Source: Methylobacterium sp. Leaf117 (GTDB lineage: Bacteria > Pseudomonadota > Alphaproteobacteria > Rhizobiales > Beijerinckiaceae). Taken from it: DNA of 60,702 nucleotides. The stretch is from positions 1 to 60,702 of the forward strand of contig NZ_LMNL01000034.1 in assembly GCF_001422985.1 (NCBI RefSeq). The letters run 5' to 3'. The notes under the pieces are model-generated. The model saw only the letters and a program-made list of their open reading frames with translations. It was not told where the DNA came from and ran no database searches. How positions within the stretch are numbered: position 1 is the stretch's first letter; the number at the start of each line of letters is the position of its first letter. A program made the position numbers and the translations under genes. Shown here in pieces: positions 26,724 through 36,539 of this stretch.

Positions 26724-28019
26724 TCACCAGTAGAGCTGGAACCGGCCGATGAAGGTGTCCGCGTCGAGGGTGCGACCGCCCTGGACGGCGGAGGGGCTGG
26801 TATGGGAGCGGACGTAATCCGCCACGATCCGGATGTTGCGGTCGGGATACCAGTTCAGCCCTACCGTGACGTCCCGCTCGATGCCGCCGCGGATTCCGGC
26901 ATCGTCGAGGTCGATGGCGCTGAAGCGGGTGCCGAGTTCGAACACCCCGATCCCGCCCCGCGAGACCCGGTCGGCTTCCGGCACCTGCACCCCTGAGAAG
27001 ATCGCATAGGTGGTGCCGTAATCGGGGGCGAGCTTGTAGGCCCGGCCCTTGCCGTTGAGAACGACGCTGGCCTGGATGTAGCCGCCCTGGAAGCCGGCCG
27101 ACGGCGCCCCGCCGAAGCGGTCGACATCCGTGCGGATGTACTCGGCCTGGACCAGGAACGGCCCGTCGCGATAGGCCGCCTCCAGCCCGATCCGGCGCAC
27201 CCCCGACGCATCGCGGATGTCACCGGTATCGACGAAGGTGCGCTGGAACAGGAAGGCTTCGGAGCGGCTCGACAGGGCCAGCCCGGACCCGTCGCGGGGC
27301 AGGTCGCGCACGCTGCCGGCGAGGCCGAGATGCAGCACGCGGTTCTCCTCGTGGATGACCGCATAGGTGGCGCGTGCCGTGGCGGCGACGCCCTCGCGAG
27401 TGACGCCCGTGTTGGCGTTACCGCCGAAGACGCTGGCGACCACCGTCCAGTCCTCGCCGTGCCGGCCGACGGCGAAGCCGAAGTTGCGGGCGGGCGCGAA
27501 GGCATCGGCCAGCGAGCGCTCGGTGAAGAGGGTATTGTTGTCGCTGGTGAGCTGATCGAGGCTGAAGGGCTCCTTCATGTTGCCGACGGTCAGCAGGGTG
27601 TTCTCGAAGCCCGTATAGGCGGCGGCCGCATCATTGATCGGCCGCATCGGGTCGGCGAAATCGTACTGGAAGGCGAGTTCCAGGCTCTTGCCGAGGGTCA
27701 GGTAGCTCTCGATCCACGAGCGCCGCACGGCGAAGTTCTCGGGGAACGGCTCGGGAAACCCGGCTTGGCGGATTCCCGCGACGCCGAAATCGAGCTGCAG
27801 CTTGCCGCCGATGCGCAGCTTGGCGACATCGTCCGGGAAGGTCAGGGTGATGCCCTTCTCGTCGATCGTCAGGGTCTCGCCGTTGGGCTGGTACGCATTG
27901 CGCGTCTGCGCTCGGGCCTCCTCGGCCGCAGCGGGCGCACCGGCAAGGCAGCACAGCCCAAGACCGAACAATCCAAGATTGTACGGCCCAAGACCGGTCG
28001 GACCCAGCCAACGCGCCAT
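26724..28019 (-). CDS. OprO/OprP-like phosphate-selective porin
   Basis: The 431-residue protein has a signal peptide ending near PAAAEE. A short linker with GETLTIDEKGITLTFPDD and KLRIGGKLQLDFGVAG leads into the first barrel strand, as in the porin O/P family. Alternating strands follow to the C-terminal aromatic residue in FQLYW, the outer-membrane assembly signal. It should form a trimeric pore for phosphate or polyphosphate, but selectivity is family knowledge only. ATG 28019 has GGGAG before it; ATG 28037 is a weaker alternative. Confidence 0.87.
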   Translation of the reverse strand: MARWLGPTGLGPYNLGLFGLGLCCLAGAPAAAEEARAQTRNAYQPNGETLTIDEKGITLTFPDDVAKLRIGGKLQLDFGVAGIRQAGFPEPFPENFAVRRSWIESYLTLGKSLELAFQYDFADPMRPINDAAAAYTGFENTLLTVGNMKEPFSLDQLTSDNNTLFTERSLADAFAPARNFGFAVGRHGEDWTVVASVFGGNANTGVTREGVAATARATYAVIHEENRVLHLGLAGSVRDLPRDGSGLALSSRSEAFLFQRTFVDTGDIRDASGVRRIGLEAAYRDGPFLVQAEYIRTDVDRFGGAPSAGFQGGYIQASVVLNGKGRAYKLAPDYGTTYAIFSGVQVPEADRVSRGGIGVFELGTRFSAIDLDDAGIRGGIERDVTVGLNWYPDRNIRIVADYVRSHTSPSAVQGGRTLDADTFIGRFQLYW

Positions 28020-28112
28020 CGCTCGCACTCCCTGCATCGACCGGCGGCGCCCTCGGCGCGGACGGTCCGCCCGTGTTAACCTTGGCCATAGGCCATGGGT
28101 TCATCCGATGGA

Positions 28113-28952
28113 TTACAGCATCGGCAGGCTACGCGGACGCGGGCCACGCGGAAAAGCCGCGTCCAGCGCCGCGAGATCCTTCGGCGACAGGGTGATCGCC
28201 CCGGCCGCCGCGTTCTCCCGCGCCCGCTCCGGCCGCGCCGTCTTCGGAATGGTGAAACTGCCCTCGGCCCGTGTGAGGAACGCGACCGCGACCGCGCGCG
28301 AGGTGATCCCGTGCGCCTCGGCGATGCGGGCAAGCACGCGGCCGCCGGGACTGCGCGGGTCCGGAAAATCGCCGCTGCCGAAGGGCGAGTAGCCCACGAG
28401 CGCGACCCCGTTGCGCTGGCACCAGGGCAGGACCGCGTGCTCGATGGCGCGCTCCTGCAGGTGATAGAGCACCTGGTTGCAGGCGATCTGCCCCGGCCCG
28501 GCGATGGCCAGGGCGGCGTCGAGATCGGCGACATCGAAGTTGCTCACGCCCCAGGCCAGGATCTTGCCGGCTTGCCGCAGGGCGTCGAAGCCCGCGATGG
28601 TCTCCGCCAGCGGGTGCCGGCCCGGCCAGTGCAGCAGGTAGGCGTCGAGGCGGTCGGTGCCGAGGCGCTTCAGCGAGCGCTCGCAGGCGGCGACCACGCC
28701 CGCGCGGCTGGCATTGCCCGGCACCACCTTGGAGACGAGGAACACCGCGTCGCGCCGGCCAGCGATCGCCGCACCCACCAGGGGCTCGGCCTCGCCGTAC
28801 ATCTCGGCGGTGTCGATGTGGGTCATGCCGGCCTCAAGCCCGGCCCGCAGGGTGGCGATGGCGGCGGCGGGATCGGCCTGGTCGAGGTGCCACGTGCCCT
28901 GCCCGACCACCGGGACCGCGCGTGCCGTTCCGCCGAAGGTTCTGCTGCGCAT
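28113..28952 (-). CDS. Aldo/keto reductase
   Basis: The 279-residue NADPH-dependent oxidoreductase has the AKR barrel motifs: [19 protein letters not shown] (catalytic Asp and Tyr), LVSKV (catalytic Lys), [10 protein letters not shown] (catalytic His), WGVSNFDV, and the late cofactor segment [16 protein letters not shown]. It probably reduces small aldehydes or ketones. Start at ATG 28952. The 273 bp between it and the cyclase gene (28953-29225) hold no gene I can see and should contain both divergent promoters. Confidence 0.92.
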   Translation of the reverse strand: MRSRTFGGTARAVPVVGQGTWHLDQADPAAAIATLRAGLEAGMTHIDTAEMYGEAEPLVGAAIAGRRDAVFLVSKVVPGNASRAGVVAACERSLKRLGTDRLDAYLLHWPGRHPLAETIAGFDALRQAGKILAWGVSNFDVADLDAALAIAGPGQIACNQVLYHLQERAIEHAVLPWCQRNGVALVGYSPFGSGDFPDPRSPGGRVLARIAEAHGITSRAVAVAFLTRAEGSFTIPKTARPERARENAAAGAITLSPKDLAALDAAFPRGPRPRSLPML

Positions 28953-29225
28953 GCCCGTCCACTCCCGTCCTGTTGGGTCCCCCCTACCAACGCGCGGAGG
29001 CCACACCGGTCCCCGTTCCGACGGGGGGCGCCACCTTGGCCTTACTCGCGCCATCATGCGACGGTGATCAGAACGCGGTTCGAAGCTCGGCGCGCCAAGG
29101 GGCTGCGCCGCCGGCGGACCCATCCCCGAAGGGGTACATCCGTTGCGCAGCGCTGCTCCCTCCCCCATTCCCGCCGGATCGCCGCCGCCGGACCGTGCCG
29201 GGGCGCCGCACGGGGGACGCCGCTG

Positions 29226-30299
29226 ATGCTGCCGCAGCACCGCTGGTTCTGGCTCCTCATCCTCATCGCCTGCGGCGGGGCCGGCCTCCTCTACAACGTG
29301 CTCTTCGCCGGCGGCGCCACGCCGCTCGCCGGCATGATCTACGGTCTGGCGGTCGGCGGCACGACCCTGGCCTTCGACCGGGGCATGATTCTCGGCGGGC
29401 TCCAAGCGCGGATGCGCCGGATGCCGGCCAAGCTCTACGTTCCGGCGGCCGAACTTGCCTACGTGCTGATGATCGCCGCTGGCATGGCCCTGGGCGGACT
29501 TCTGGTCTGGGCTCTCGGGCTGACCGACGACGACCTCAGCCACGCGGTGCGGATCACCCCGCGGGTGCTGGCCTACTGCCTCGCGGTCTCGGCGATGCTG
29601 GTCTTCGTCATCCGCATGCGCGACCTCATCGGCGGCGAGGTGTTCGTGAACTTCCTCGTCGGGCGCTATCACCAGCCGGTGCGCGAGGAGCGGATCTTCC
29701 TGTTCCTCGACGTCGTCGGGTCGACGGCCTTCGCCGAGACCCATGGCGACCTGAAGGCCCAGGCCTATCTGGGCGCGGTCTTCGCCGCGCTCGCGGAACC
29801 GGTGCGGCGCAATTCGGGCTCCATCGACGATTATATCGGCGACATGGCGATGATCACCTGGCCCATGGCCCGTGGCCTGAAGGACGCGCGCTGCGTCGCC
29901 TGCGTGTTCGACGTGATGGATCGCCTCGAAGCCGAATCCGAGGCCTGGATGGCGCGGTTCGGCACCGTGCCGCGCCTGCGCGCGGCCCTGCACGGCGGAT
30001 CGATCGTCACGGCGGAAGTCGGGGTCGACCGACACAAGATCGCGTATTTCGGCGACGCCGTGAACGTGACCGCGCGGATCGAATCCCTGTGTCGCCCCCT
30101 CGCCACCGAGATCCTCGTCTCCGACGACCTTCTGGCCCGGATCACCCGCCTGCCCGAGGGCATCCGCGCCCGGTCCCTCGGGGCCCATGCCCTGCGCGGG
30201 CGTGGACAACCGCTCAGCGTCTCAACCCTGGAGCGGGTGCCGGCAGCGGTCGCGATGTTGGACGAAACGCCCCTCGCCCAGAGCGTCGCCGCCCAATGA
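29226..30299 (+). CDS. Membrane-bound class III adenylate/guanylate cyclase
   Basis: The 357-residue protein has an N-terminal membrane part with four to five helices (about residues 8-125), then a class III nucleotide cyclase domain: [20 protein letters not shown] (metal-binding Asp), [16 protein letters not shown] and [17 protein letters not shown] (second Asp region and transition-state Arg). It makes cAMP or cGMP in response to an unknown signal. Its TGA overlaps the ATG of the YaiI-type gene (ATGA), so the pair is coupled. Confidence 0.88.
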   Translation: MLPQHRWFWLLILIACGGAGLLYNVLFAGGATPLAGMIYGLAVGGTTLAFDRGMILGGLQARMRRMPAKLYVPAAELAYVLMIAAGMALGGLLVWALGLTDDDLSHAVRITPRVLAYCLAVSAMLVFVIRMRDLIGGEVFVNFLVGRYHQPVREERIFLFLDVVGSTAFAETHGDLKAQAYLGAVFAALAEPVRRNSGSIDDYIGDMAMITWPMARGLKDARCVACVFDVMDRLEAESEAWMARFGTVPRLRAALHGGSIVTAEVGVDRHKIAYFGDAVNVTARIESLCRPLATEILVSDDLLARITRLPEGIRARSLGAHALRGRGQPLSVSTLERVPAAVAMLDETPLAQSVAAQ

Positions 30300-30778
30300 C
30301 CGACGCCGCCCCGCCCAACCCGATCGTGGTCTACATCGATGCGGATGCCTGCCCGGTGAAGGACGAGACCTATCGGGTCGCCGGCCGCTACGGGCTCCAC
30401 GTGTTCGTGGTGGCCAACAGCTTCATGGCCCTGCCGCGGGAACCCTGGATCGAGCGGGTGGTGGTCAGCGACGGCTTCGATGCCGCCGACGATTGGATCG
30501 CCGAGCGGGCGCGGCCGGGAGCTATCGTGATCACCGCGGACGTCCCGCTGGCCAGCCGCTGCGTGAAGGCGGGGGCGGAGGTGATCGGCCCCAACGGCAA
30601 GCCGTTCAGCGAGAGCGGAATCGGCATGGCGCTGGCCACCCGCAACCTGATGCAGGACCTGCGCGAGGCCGGGGCGATCACCGGCGGCCCGAAGCCGTTC
30701 TCGGCCCGTGACCGCTCCGCATTCCTCGGCGTCCTCGACCGCACGGTGATGCGGCTCAAGCGGGGCGGGTTCGGCTGA
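30296..30778 (+). CDS. YaiI/YqxD family protein (DUF188)
   Basis: The 160-residue cytosolic protein has the DUF188 pattern: [19 protein letters not shown] at the start, [30 protein letters not shown] in the middle and [17 protein letters not shown] at the end. The conserved aspartates and the PIN-like layout suggest a metal-dependent nuclease-like fold, but no activity is established. It overlaps the cyclase gene by four bases. Confidence 0.9.
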   Translation: MTDAAPPNPIVVYIDADACPVKDETYRVAGRYGLHVFVVANSFMALPREPWIERVVVSDGFDAADDWIAERARPGAIVITADVPLASRCVKAGAEVIGPNGKPFSESGIGMALATRNLMQDLREAGAITGGPKPFSARDRSAFLGVLDRTVMRLKRGGFG

Positions 30779-30794
30779 GCCGGCTTGGCGTCGG

Positions 30795-31058
30795 CTACAG
30801 GCCGGCGGCGCTCTTCAGGGCCGCGTTGATCCGATCCTGCCAGCCCGGGCCGTCCTTCTGGAAATGCTCCAGCACCGCCCGATCGAGGCGCAGGCTCACC
30901 ATCTCGCGGGCACCCGGCACCGCAGCGCTCGCGACGCCGGCGACGGGCGCCACGGCGGCCGGCTTGGCGACCTCGGGTGGCTTGGTGGTCGCGGCCTTGA
31001 AGGCCGCCTCCGCGGCCTGTCGCGGGTCGCTCGGGCGACGAGAGCGATCGAATGCCAT
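30795..31058 (-). CDS. BrnA-antitoxin-like small protein
   Basis: The 87-residue protein ends in VSLRLDRAVLEHFQKDGPGWQDRINAALK, the ribbon-helix-helix end of BrnA-type antitoxins. The first half is a low-complexity Ala/Pro linker. BrnA normally pairs with the BrnT toxin, which is absent here. It may be an orphan DNA-binding regulator. The next gene upstream (74 aa) ends 23 bp before its start and is probably co-transcribed. Confidence 0.72.
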   Translation of the reverse strand: MAFDRSRRPSDPRQAAEAAFKAATTKPPEVAKPAAVAPVAGVASAAVPGAREMVSLRLDRAVLEHFQKDGPGWQDRINAALKSAAGL

Positions 31059-31081
31059 GGCTTCTTCTCCGCCGGATCGTG

Positions 31082-31306
31082 TCAGGAGCGCTTGCGCTTG
31101 GGGGCGGCCGGCGGAGCCGCGGCCTTCGCCTCGGCCTCGGCCGCTTCCTTGGCGAGACGCAGGGCACGCAGCTTCACCGTCCGCTCGTCCACGGCCTTCA
31201 CCGAAGCGATGTGCTCGGCCATGGCCTGGGCGCCTTCCTTGGCCATCCGCTCGGCACGCTCGGCACGCTCCTCGGATCGGGTCCGGGCGTCGGTCTCGTC
31301 GCTCAT
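31082..31306 (-). CDS. Small highly charged hypothetical protein
   Basis: The 74-residue protein is almost entirely charged helix (ARTRSEERAERAERMAKEG, ALRLAKEAAEAEAKA) with a basic end PKRKRS. It is likely a coiled-coil or nucleic-acid-associated small protein. It precedes the BrnA-like gene in what looks like a two-gene unit. No family recognised. The 300 bp upstream to 31611 show no gene. Confidence 0.6.
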   Translation of the reverse strand: MSDETDARTRSEERAERAERMAKEGAQAMAEHIASVKAVDERTVKLRALRLAKEAAEAEAKAAAPPAAPKRKRS

Positions 31307-31610
31307 TGCATTCCTATCCTTGAACCCTCCCGCACGCGCGCAGCGCAGCGTCCTGACTGTCGGACGGCGCGGCCGCGTGGGCGGCTCGACGCGCCGAGGT
31401 CCGGCGACCGATGGGGTCGTGACGCGCGCCGGATGACGCCGGAAACGGCGATCGGGCGGCACGAGAGGCAGTCCACACACCCTTGACGCGGATCGGCTCC
31501 GGGCGGGATCGTCGAAGCTTTAGCACGCCGGGGGCCGAAAAGGCCAACGTTACCCGGTGGGTGCAACCGTTTGTCCTCAAGCTTCGCGCTTGGGAATACG
31601 CAGGCGGGCC

Positions 31611-32540
31611 TCAGAACACAGAGATGAGGACGATGCCCGCAACCATGAGGGCGGCGCCGCCGAGGCGAGCCGGGCCAGCCTTGACTTGCTTCATGCCGAC
31701 CCAGCCGAAATGGTCGAGGGCCACCGAGGTCAGCAGGTTGGCGGTGATCAGCAGCCCGTTGAAGGCGCCGGCCCCGACCTTGTCGACGAACAGCAGACCG
31801 CCGAACACCGCCACGGCACCGGTGATGCCGGCGAGCGGCATCCACCAGCGCACGCCCGCGACGTCCGTCTTCGTGGGCAGGGGCGTCGGGCGCAGGAGGA
31901 ACACCAGCACGAACACGAACACGACCGGCAGGAACGAGACGGTGGCGGCCAGCCAGGGGTTCACGAGGGCGCCGCGCAGCTGCGCATTCCACACCACGCC
32001 GACGGCCTGCAGGATGCCCGCAACCACGATGAACGGGTAGAGCAGCTTCGGATTGAGGCCATGGCCTTCGCCCTTCGCGCCGCCCTTGTCGGCGGTGGTG
32101 CGGGCGATGAAGAACACCCCGATGGCCATCAGCAGCCCGCCGAGCCAGGGCATCGGCTTGAAGCCGCCGCCCTGGAGCCCGAACAGGCCGAACGCATCCA
32201 TCGCCAGCGAGGCCAGGATGTTGGCGGTCAGCGTCAACCCGTTGAAGGGCCCGGCCCCGACCTTGTCGATGAAGGCGAGGCCGCCGAACACCGCCACCGC
32301 GCCGGCGACACCCCCGAGCGGCGCATACCAGGGCATCCTGCCCAAGCTCTCCAGGGTGGGGAGCGGCGTCGGCATTACCAGGAACAGGGTGGCGAACACG
32401 AAGACGATGGGCAGGAACGAGACCGAGGCGGCGAGCCAGGGGTTCACGAGCCGGCCGCGCAGCTGCGCGTTCATCGAATTGCCGAGCGCCTGCAGGATGC
32501 CGGCGACGAGAATGAAGGGATAGAGCAGGGCGGCGTTCAC
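31611..32540 (-). CDS. DMT-superfamily transporter with two fused DUF606 (YdcZ) units
   Basis: The 309-residue membrane protein is two copies of the same unit of about 145 residues. LLYPFILVAGILQALGNSMNAQLRG (first half) matches LLYPFIVVAGILQAVGVVWNAQLRG (second half), and GPFNGLTLTANILASLA matches GAFNGLLITANLLTSVA. DUF606 proteins are normally single units with about five helices that are thought to work as pairs. Here the pair is fused. Start is GTG 32540. The substrate is unknown. It lies 57 bp after the ArsB-type gene on the same strand. Confidence 0.87.
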   Translation of the reverse strand: MNAALLYPFILVAGILQALGNSMNAQLRGRLVNPWLAASVSFLPIVFVFATLFLVMPTPLPTLESLGRMPWYAPLGGVAGAVAVFGGLAFIDKVGAGPFNGLTLTANILASLAMDAFGLFGLQGGGFKPMPWLGGLLMAIGVFFIARTTADKGGAKGEGHGLNPKLLYPFIVVAGILQAVGVVWNAQLRGALVNPWLAATVSFLPVVFVFVLVFLLRPTPLPTKTDVAGVRWWMPLAGITGAVAVFGGLLFVDKVGAGAFNGLLITANLLTSVALDHFGWVGMKQVKAGPARLGGAALMVAGIVLISVF

Positions 32541-32597
32541 GGGGAGCCTTGGGCTGGATAGCGCGGGTCGGACGAGGGTGGATCGGACGGCAGGGAG

Positions 32598-33866
32598 TCA
32601 GACGAGGAGCAGCCCGGCGAGCGCCAGCAGCAGGGCCGGCGGCATCACCAGCAGGCCGAGCTTGAAAAAGCGCCAGAAGCCGACATCCTGGCCCTCGCGG
32701 CGGATCGCGGTCAGCCACAGGATGGTGGCGAGCGAGCCGGTCACCGACAGGTTCGGGCCGATATCGACGCCGATCAGCACCGCGCCCGCCACCGTGTCGG
32801 GCACGTGGGCGGTCTGCACCGCGGCACCGGCGATCAGGCCGGCGGGCAGGTTGTTGACGAGGTTGCACAGCACCGCGATCAGGGTGCCGGCGCCCCAGGC
32901 GGTCTCGGTGGGCGCGGCCGAGGCGGCCTGCTTCAGCGCATCGGCGATCATCCTCAGGACGCCGGTGGTCTCGAGCGCCTCGACCAGCACGAACAGGCCG
33001 GCCACCAGGGGCAGCACGCTCCAGGACACGTCCTTGGCGACCTCCACGAAGCCGCCGCGCTTCATCAGCAGCACCGCCGCGGTGGTCAGGCCGCCGGCCA
33101 CGAAGGTCGGCAGGCCGAGGTCGAGCCCGAGGGCGGAGGCGCCGATGAGCACGCCGCCGGTCGCCACGATGCCGAGGCCGGCGACGAGGCCGGTCCGCGA
33201 CAGGGGCACGGCCGCGACATCCGTCGCGACCTGCTGGGTGCGCAGGGCGGCGTTCTGGGTCAGCCGAAGGGTCACGTAGGTGGCGACGATGGCCAGCGCC
33301 GAGGGCAGCGCGAACATCGCCAGCCACTGCGTCAGCGGCGGCATGTGCTCGGCGAAGACCACCAGGTTGGCGGGGTTCGAGATGGGCAGAACGAAGCTCG
33401 CCGCATTGGCGATGAAGGCGCAGATCAGCAGGTAGGGCAGCGGGTTTTCGACCTTGGCGGCCTTGGTGGCGGCGTAGACCGCCGGGGTCAGCACCACCGC
33501 GCAGGCATCGTTCGAGAGGAACACCGTCACGACCGTGCCGACGATGTAGATCAGGGTGAACAGCCGGGTGGCCGAGCCCTTGGCCGCCCGCACCGCGATG
33601 CCGGCGAGCCAGTCGAACAGCCCCTCCTTCCGGGCCACCTCCGACATCAGCATCATGCCGACGAGGAAGAGGTAGACGTCGGTGCCCTTGAGGACGCCCT
33701 CCCAGGCGGTCCCGGCGGGCATCAGGCCGAACAGCACCAGGGCGGCCGCCCCGAGAACGGCCCAGACCGCCTCCGGCCAGGAGAACGGCCGGGTGATCAC
33801 CCCGAGGGTGGCCAAGCCGGCGATGGCCCAGGTGGCAAGGTTCGGGGTCAGCGTCAGCGCACCCAT
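32598..33866 (-). CDS. ArsB/NhaD-type (ion transporter superfamily) carrier
   Basis: The 422-residue protein has about eleven membrane helices. It shows the ArsB-like signature regions VYLFLVGMMLMSEVARKEGLF, TVFLSNDACAVVLTPAVYA and LVNNLPAGLIAG with VDIGPNLSVTGSLATILW. The family includes arsenite and Na+/H+ exporters. No arsenic-resistance genes (arsR, arsC, arsH) are nearby, so the substrate is open. ATG start at 33866. It is followed by the duplicated DUF606 gene and may share its transcript. Confidence 0.87.
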   Translation of the reverse strand: MGALTLTPNLATWAIAGLATLGVITRPFSWPEAVWAVLGAAALVLFGLMPAGTAWEGVLKGTDVYLFLVGMMLMSEVARKEGLFDWLAGIAVRAAKGSATRLFTLIYIVGTVVTVFLSNDACAVVLTPAVYAATKAAKVENPLPYLLICAFIANAASFVLPISNPANLVVFAEHMPPLTQWLAMFALPSALAIVATYVTLRLTQNAALRTQQVATDVAAVPLSRTGLVAGLGIVATGGVLIGASALGLDLGLPTFVAGGLTTAAVLLMKRGGFVEVAKDVSWSVLPLVAGLFVLVEALETTGVLRMIADALKQAASAAPTETAWGAGTLIAVLCNLVNNLPAGLIAGAAVQTAHVPDTVAGAVLIGVDIGPNLSVTGSLATILWLTAIRREGQDVGFWRFFKLGLLVMPPALLLALAGLLLV

Positions 33867-33916
33867 CGGAATTCGACGTCCTTGAGAGAGAAGCGTTCAG
33901 GCGCGGCGGGTGCGCG

Positions 33917-35032
33917 TCACCAGTGGCGCCCATTGCGGTTCGGGCCGAGCTGGGTCCCGAGAATTCCCCGGTCGGGCCAGGCGCCGACGGAATCGGCGTC
34001 GCTGCCGAGCCCCTTCGAGCGGACCAGGGCGGCGGCATCGCCCGCCGGCTCGATGCGGTCCTCGCCGACGCCGCCCTCGGCATCCTGGGCGCGGACGGTC
34101 AGGCGGCTTCCGCCGGCGGGCCAATCGACGGTCGCGCGGAAGCGGCGCTCGCCGTCGCCGCGCTTCATCGGACGCCAGGGGCCACCGTCGAGGCTGAATT
34201 CGCAGACCGCGATCCGGTTGGCGCCGAGCACCAGGGCGCGGATCTCGGTCGGTCCCGCGACGATGTGGTCCTCGGCATGGGCGAGGCGCCGGTCGGCCGG
34301 CGCAGTGATCACCACGAAGGGCCAACCTGCGGCGAGTTCCTTAAAGCGCCAGCTCACCACGCCCCGGTCGATCGCCGAGATCGTATAGCCGACCGGTCCC
34401 TCTTCAATCTGTCCCGTCGAGCGGGTGGCCGCGTAGATGGTGCGGCCGTCATTGGCGAGCTCGTTGTAGTGGGTGTGGCCCATCTCCACGAGGCGGATGC
34501 GCGAGGCGTGAACCAATTCGGCCACCGCCTTGGCTTCCCCCTCATCGGTCAGGTCGGCCGGATAGCTGTGCATGAACAGGGCGCAATCCCGGCCCTCCGC
34601 CTCGGCGGCGGCGACGGCCCGCCGGAGCCAGGCCAGCTGATCCGGCCCGAGGCGAAAGTCGGGGCCGCCCGTCCCGGGTCCGCACATGTCGAGGAACAGG
34701 CAGCGGGTTCCCGAGACCGTGACGCCATAGGGCAGGCGCGGGGTGCCGAGCCCGGCATAGAAGGCCTCGAGGCTGCCGCCCTCGCGGTCGTGATCACCGG
34801 TGATCACGTGGACCGGCCTGCGCAGCCGATCGAGCTGGGTCCGCACCAGGGCGTATTGCTCGAGCGTGCCGTTGTCGGCGTTGTCGCCGGGCAGGTAGAC
34901 GAAATCGAGCCCCTCGACGGCATTGAGCTGGTCGACGATGGCGGCGAAGTCCCGGGCATTGTCCGCCTCCGCGCCGGTGAGGTGCAGGTCGCCGATATGG
35001 GCGAAGGCGAGGATGTCGTCGGAGGCGGACAC
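33917..35032 (-). CDS. Metallophosphoesterase (CpdA-like) with C-terminal beta domain
   Basis: The 371-residue protein starts with AHIGDLHLTG (metal-binding D-x-H), then YLPGDNADNG (GDxxD variant), HVITGDHDREGG (GDH in place of GNH), FMHSYPAD and MGHTHYNEL, the full calcineurin-like metal site. Residues from about 230 form a separate beta-rich domain with VCEFSLDGGPWRPM. It could hydrolyse phosphodiesters such as cyclic nucleotides. The GTG start at 35032 lies three bases after the stop of the MFS gene, so both are one operon. Confidence 0.87.
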   Translation of the reverse strand: MSASDDILAFAHIGDLHLTGAEADNARDFAAIVDQLNAVEGLDFVYLPGDNADNGTLEQYALVRTQLDRLRRPVHVITGDHDREGGSLEAFYAGLGTPRLPYGVTVSGTRCLFLDMCGPGTGGPDFRLGPDQLAWLRRAVAAAEAEGRDCALFMHSYPADLTDEGEAKAVAELVHASRIRLVEMGHTHYNELANDGRTIYAATRSTGQIEEGPVGYTISAIDRGVVSWRFKELAAGWPFVVITAPADRRLAHAEDHIVAGPTEIRALVLGANRIAVCEFSLDGGPWRPMKRGDGERRFRATVDWPAGGSRLTVRAQDAEGGVGEDRIEPAGDAAALVRSKGLGSDADSVGAWPDRGILGTQLGPNRNGRHW

Positions 35033-35035
35033 GGG

Positions 35036-36376
35036 TCAGGCCGCCGGGGACGGGATCGGCGACGGACCGCCGCCGCCGGTGCGCGCGGCGCCGGGTTCGT
35101 AGCCGTAGGTCTCCGGCATCGCGAAGAGGTAGAGGGCGAACCCCGCCGCCGCGATGGCCGCGAGGGCCAGGAAGGCGGTGGAATAGCCGGCCGAGACGAT
35201 GATCAGGCCGGCGAGCGTGGCGCTCAGCGCCGCGCCGAGGCTCTGGGCGGTGGCGACCGCCCCTTGCGAGACGTTGAACCGGCCCGTACCGCGGGTCAGG
35301 TCGGCGACGATGACGGGGAAGAGCGCGCCGTAGATGCCCGCGCCGATGCCGTCGAGAAGCTGGACGCCGACGAGATAGAACGGATTGTCCGACAGGGTGT
35401 AGAGTACGCCCCGCACCGCCAGGACGCCGAAGGCCGCGAGGAAGATCGGCTTGCGCCCGATCGCGTCGGCCTTGGCCCCGACGAACACCGCCACGGGCAC
35501 CATCACCAGCTGCGCGGCCACGATGCAGATGGCGATCAGCGAGGTGGCGTTGTCCTTGCCGGACAGCTTGGTCAGCAATTGCCCCACCGAGGTCAGCATG
35601 GCGGCGTTCGACAGGTGGAACAGGGCGGCGAGCACCGCGAAGAGCAGCAGATACCGGTTCTTCAGAAGGGCCGTGAGGCCCGAGGGCTCCTCCTGCCCGT
35701 CCGTGCGCGCCTGCGTCTCGGTCTGGTCGAGGCCCCGGGCGAGATCGTCGTCGATGGCCTTGGCCGGCACCATCAGCATGGCGCCGATGCTGCAGACGGC
35801 GAGCAGGGCCATCAGCCAGAACACCACGATCGGGCCGAAGAAATAGGCGGTGCCGCCCGCGATCGCCGCCGAGGCAGCGTTGCCCGCATGGTTGAAACCC
35901 TCGTTGCGGCCGATGCGCTTGGCAAACAGTTTCGGGCCGACGACCCCAAGGGTGATGGCGGCCAGCGCCGGCGGGAAGATCGCCCCGGCGATGCCGGCGA
36001 CCGACTGCGTGGCGGCCACCACGTAGAAATTCGAGATGAAGGGCAGCACCAGACAGCTTAGCGTGACCGCGACGGCCGCCGCGATGACGATGGCGCGCTT
36101 GTGATTGGTGCGGTCGATGAGGGCGCCGGCCGGCGTCTGCGCGATCAGGCCGGCGATGCCCGCGATGGTCATCACGAGGCCGGTGGTGGCCTCGTTCCAG
36201 CCCTGGTCCGGCCCCCGCACGGCGATCAGGTAGATCGCGAGGTAGGGTCCGAGCCCGTCACGCACGTCGGCGAGGAAAAAATTGAGGGCATCGAGCCCAC
36301 GCAGAACCCCGGTCGAGGGCGCCCGCAAGGAGCCCCCGGGCGTGGTCGAGATGTGCGAAGACGGCGTCTCGGCCAT
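35036..36376 (-). CDS. Major facilitator superfamily transporter
   Basis: The 446-residue protein has about twelve membrane helices. The MFS loop pattern GALIDRTNHKRAIVIA lies between helices 2 and 3 and the related VGAKADAIGRKPIFLA lies in the second half. The start at ATG 36376 (MAETPSSH) is used; the longer frame is not protein-like. It is co-transcribed with the phosphoesterase. An exporter or importer of a phosphorylated or esterified small molecule is a speculation from this pairing. Confidence 0.88.
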   Translation of the reverse strand: MAETPSSHISTTPGGSLRAPSTGVLRGLDALNFFLADVRDGLGPYLAIYLIAVRGPDQGWNEATTGLVMTIAGIAGLIAQTPAGALIDRTNHKRAIVIAAAVAVTLSCLVLPFISNFYVVAATQSVAGIAGAIFPPALAAITLGVVGPKLFAKRIGRNEGFNHAGNAASAAIAGGTAYFFGPIVVFWLMALLAVCSIGAMLMVPAKAIDDDLARGLDQTETQARTDGQEEPSGLTALLKNRYLLLFAVLAALFHLSNAAMLTSVGQLLTKLSGKDNATSLIAICIVAAQLVMVPVAVFVGAKADAIGRKPIFLAAFGVLAVRGVLYTLSDNPFYLVGVQLLDGIGAGIYGALFPVIVADLTRGTGRFNVSQGAVATAQSLGAALSATLAGLIIVSAGYSTAFLALAAIAAAGFALYLFAMPETYGYEPGAARTGGGGPSPIPSPAA

Positions 36377-36539
36377 GGAGGGGCCCTTCCGGACGTTCGA
36401 GCAGGACGAAACACGGACGGGGGAACCCGGTCCGCGACGACGCTGCCCAAAGCGCAGCTTCGAACCATTGTTCCTGGCCGACGGATTAAACTCTCCGTGA
36501 TGACGTGCCGCAGATCGGCGAAGCGATCCTTGCGGACCC

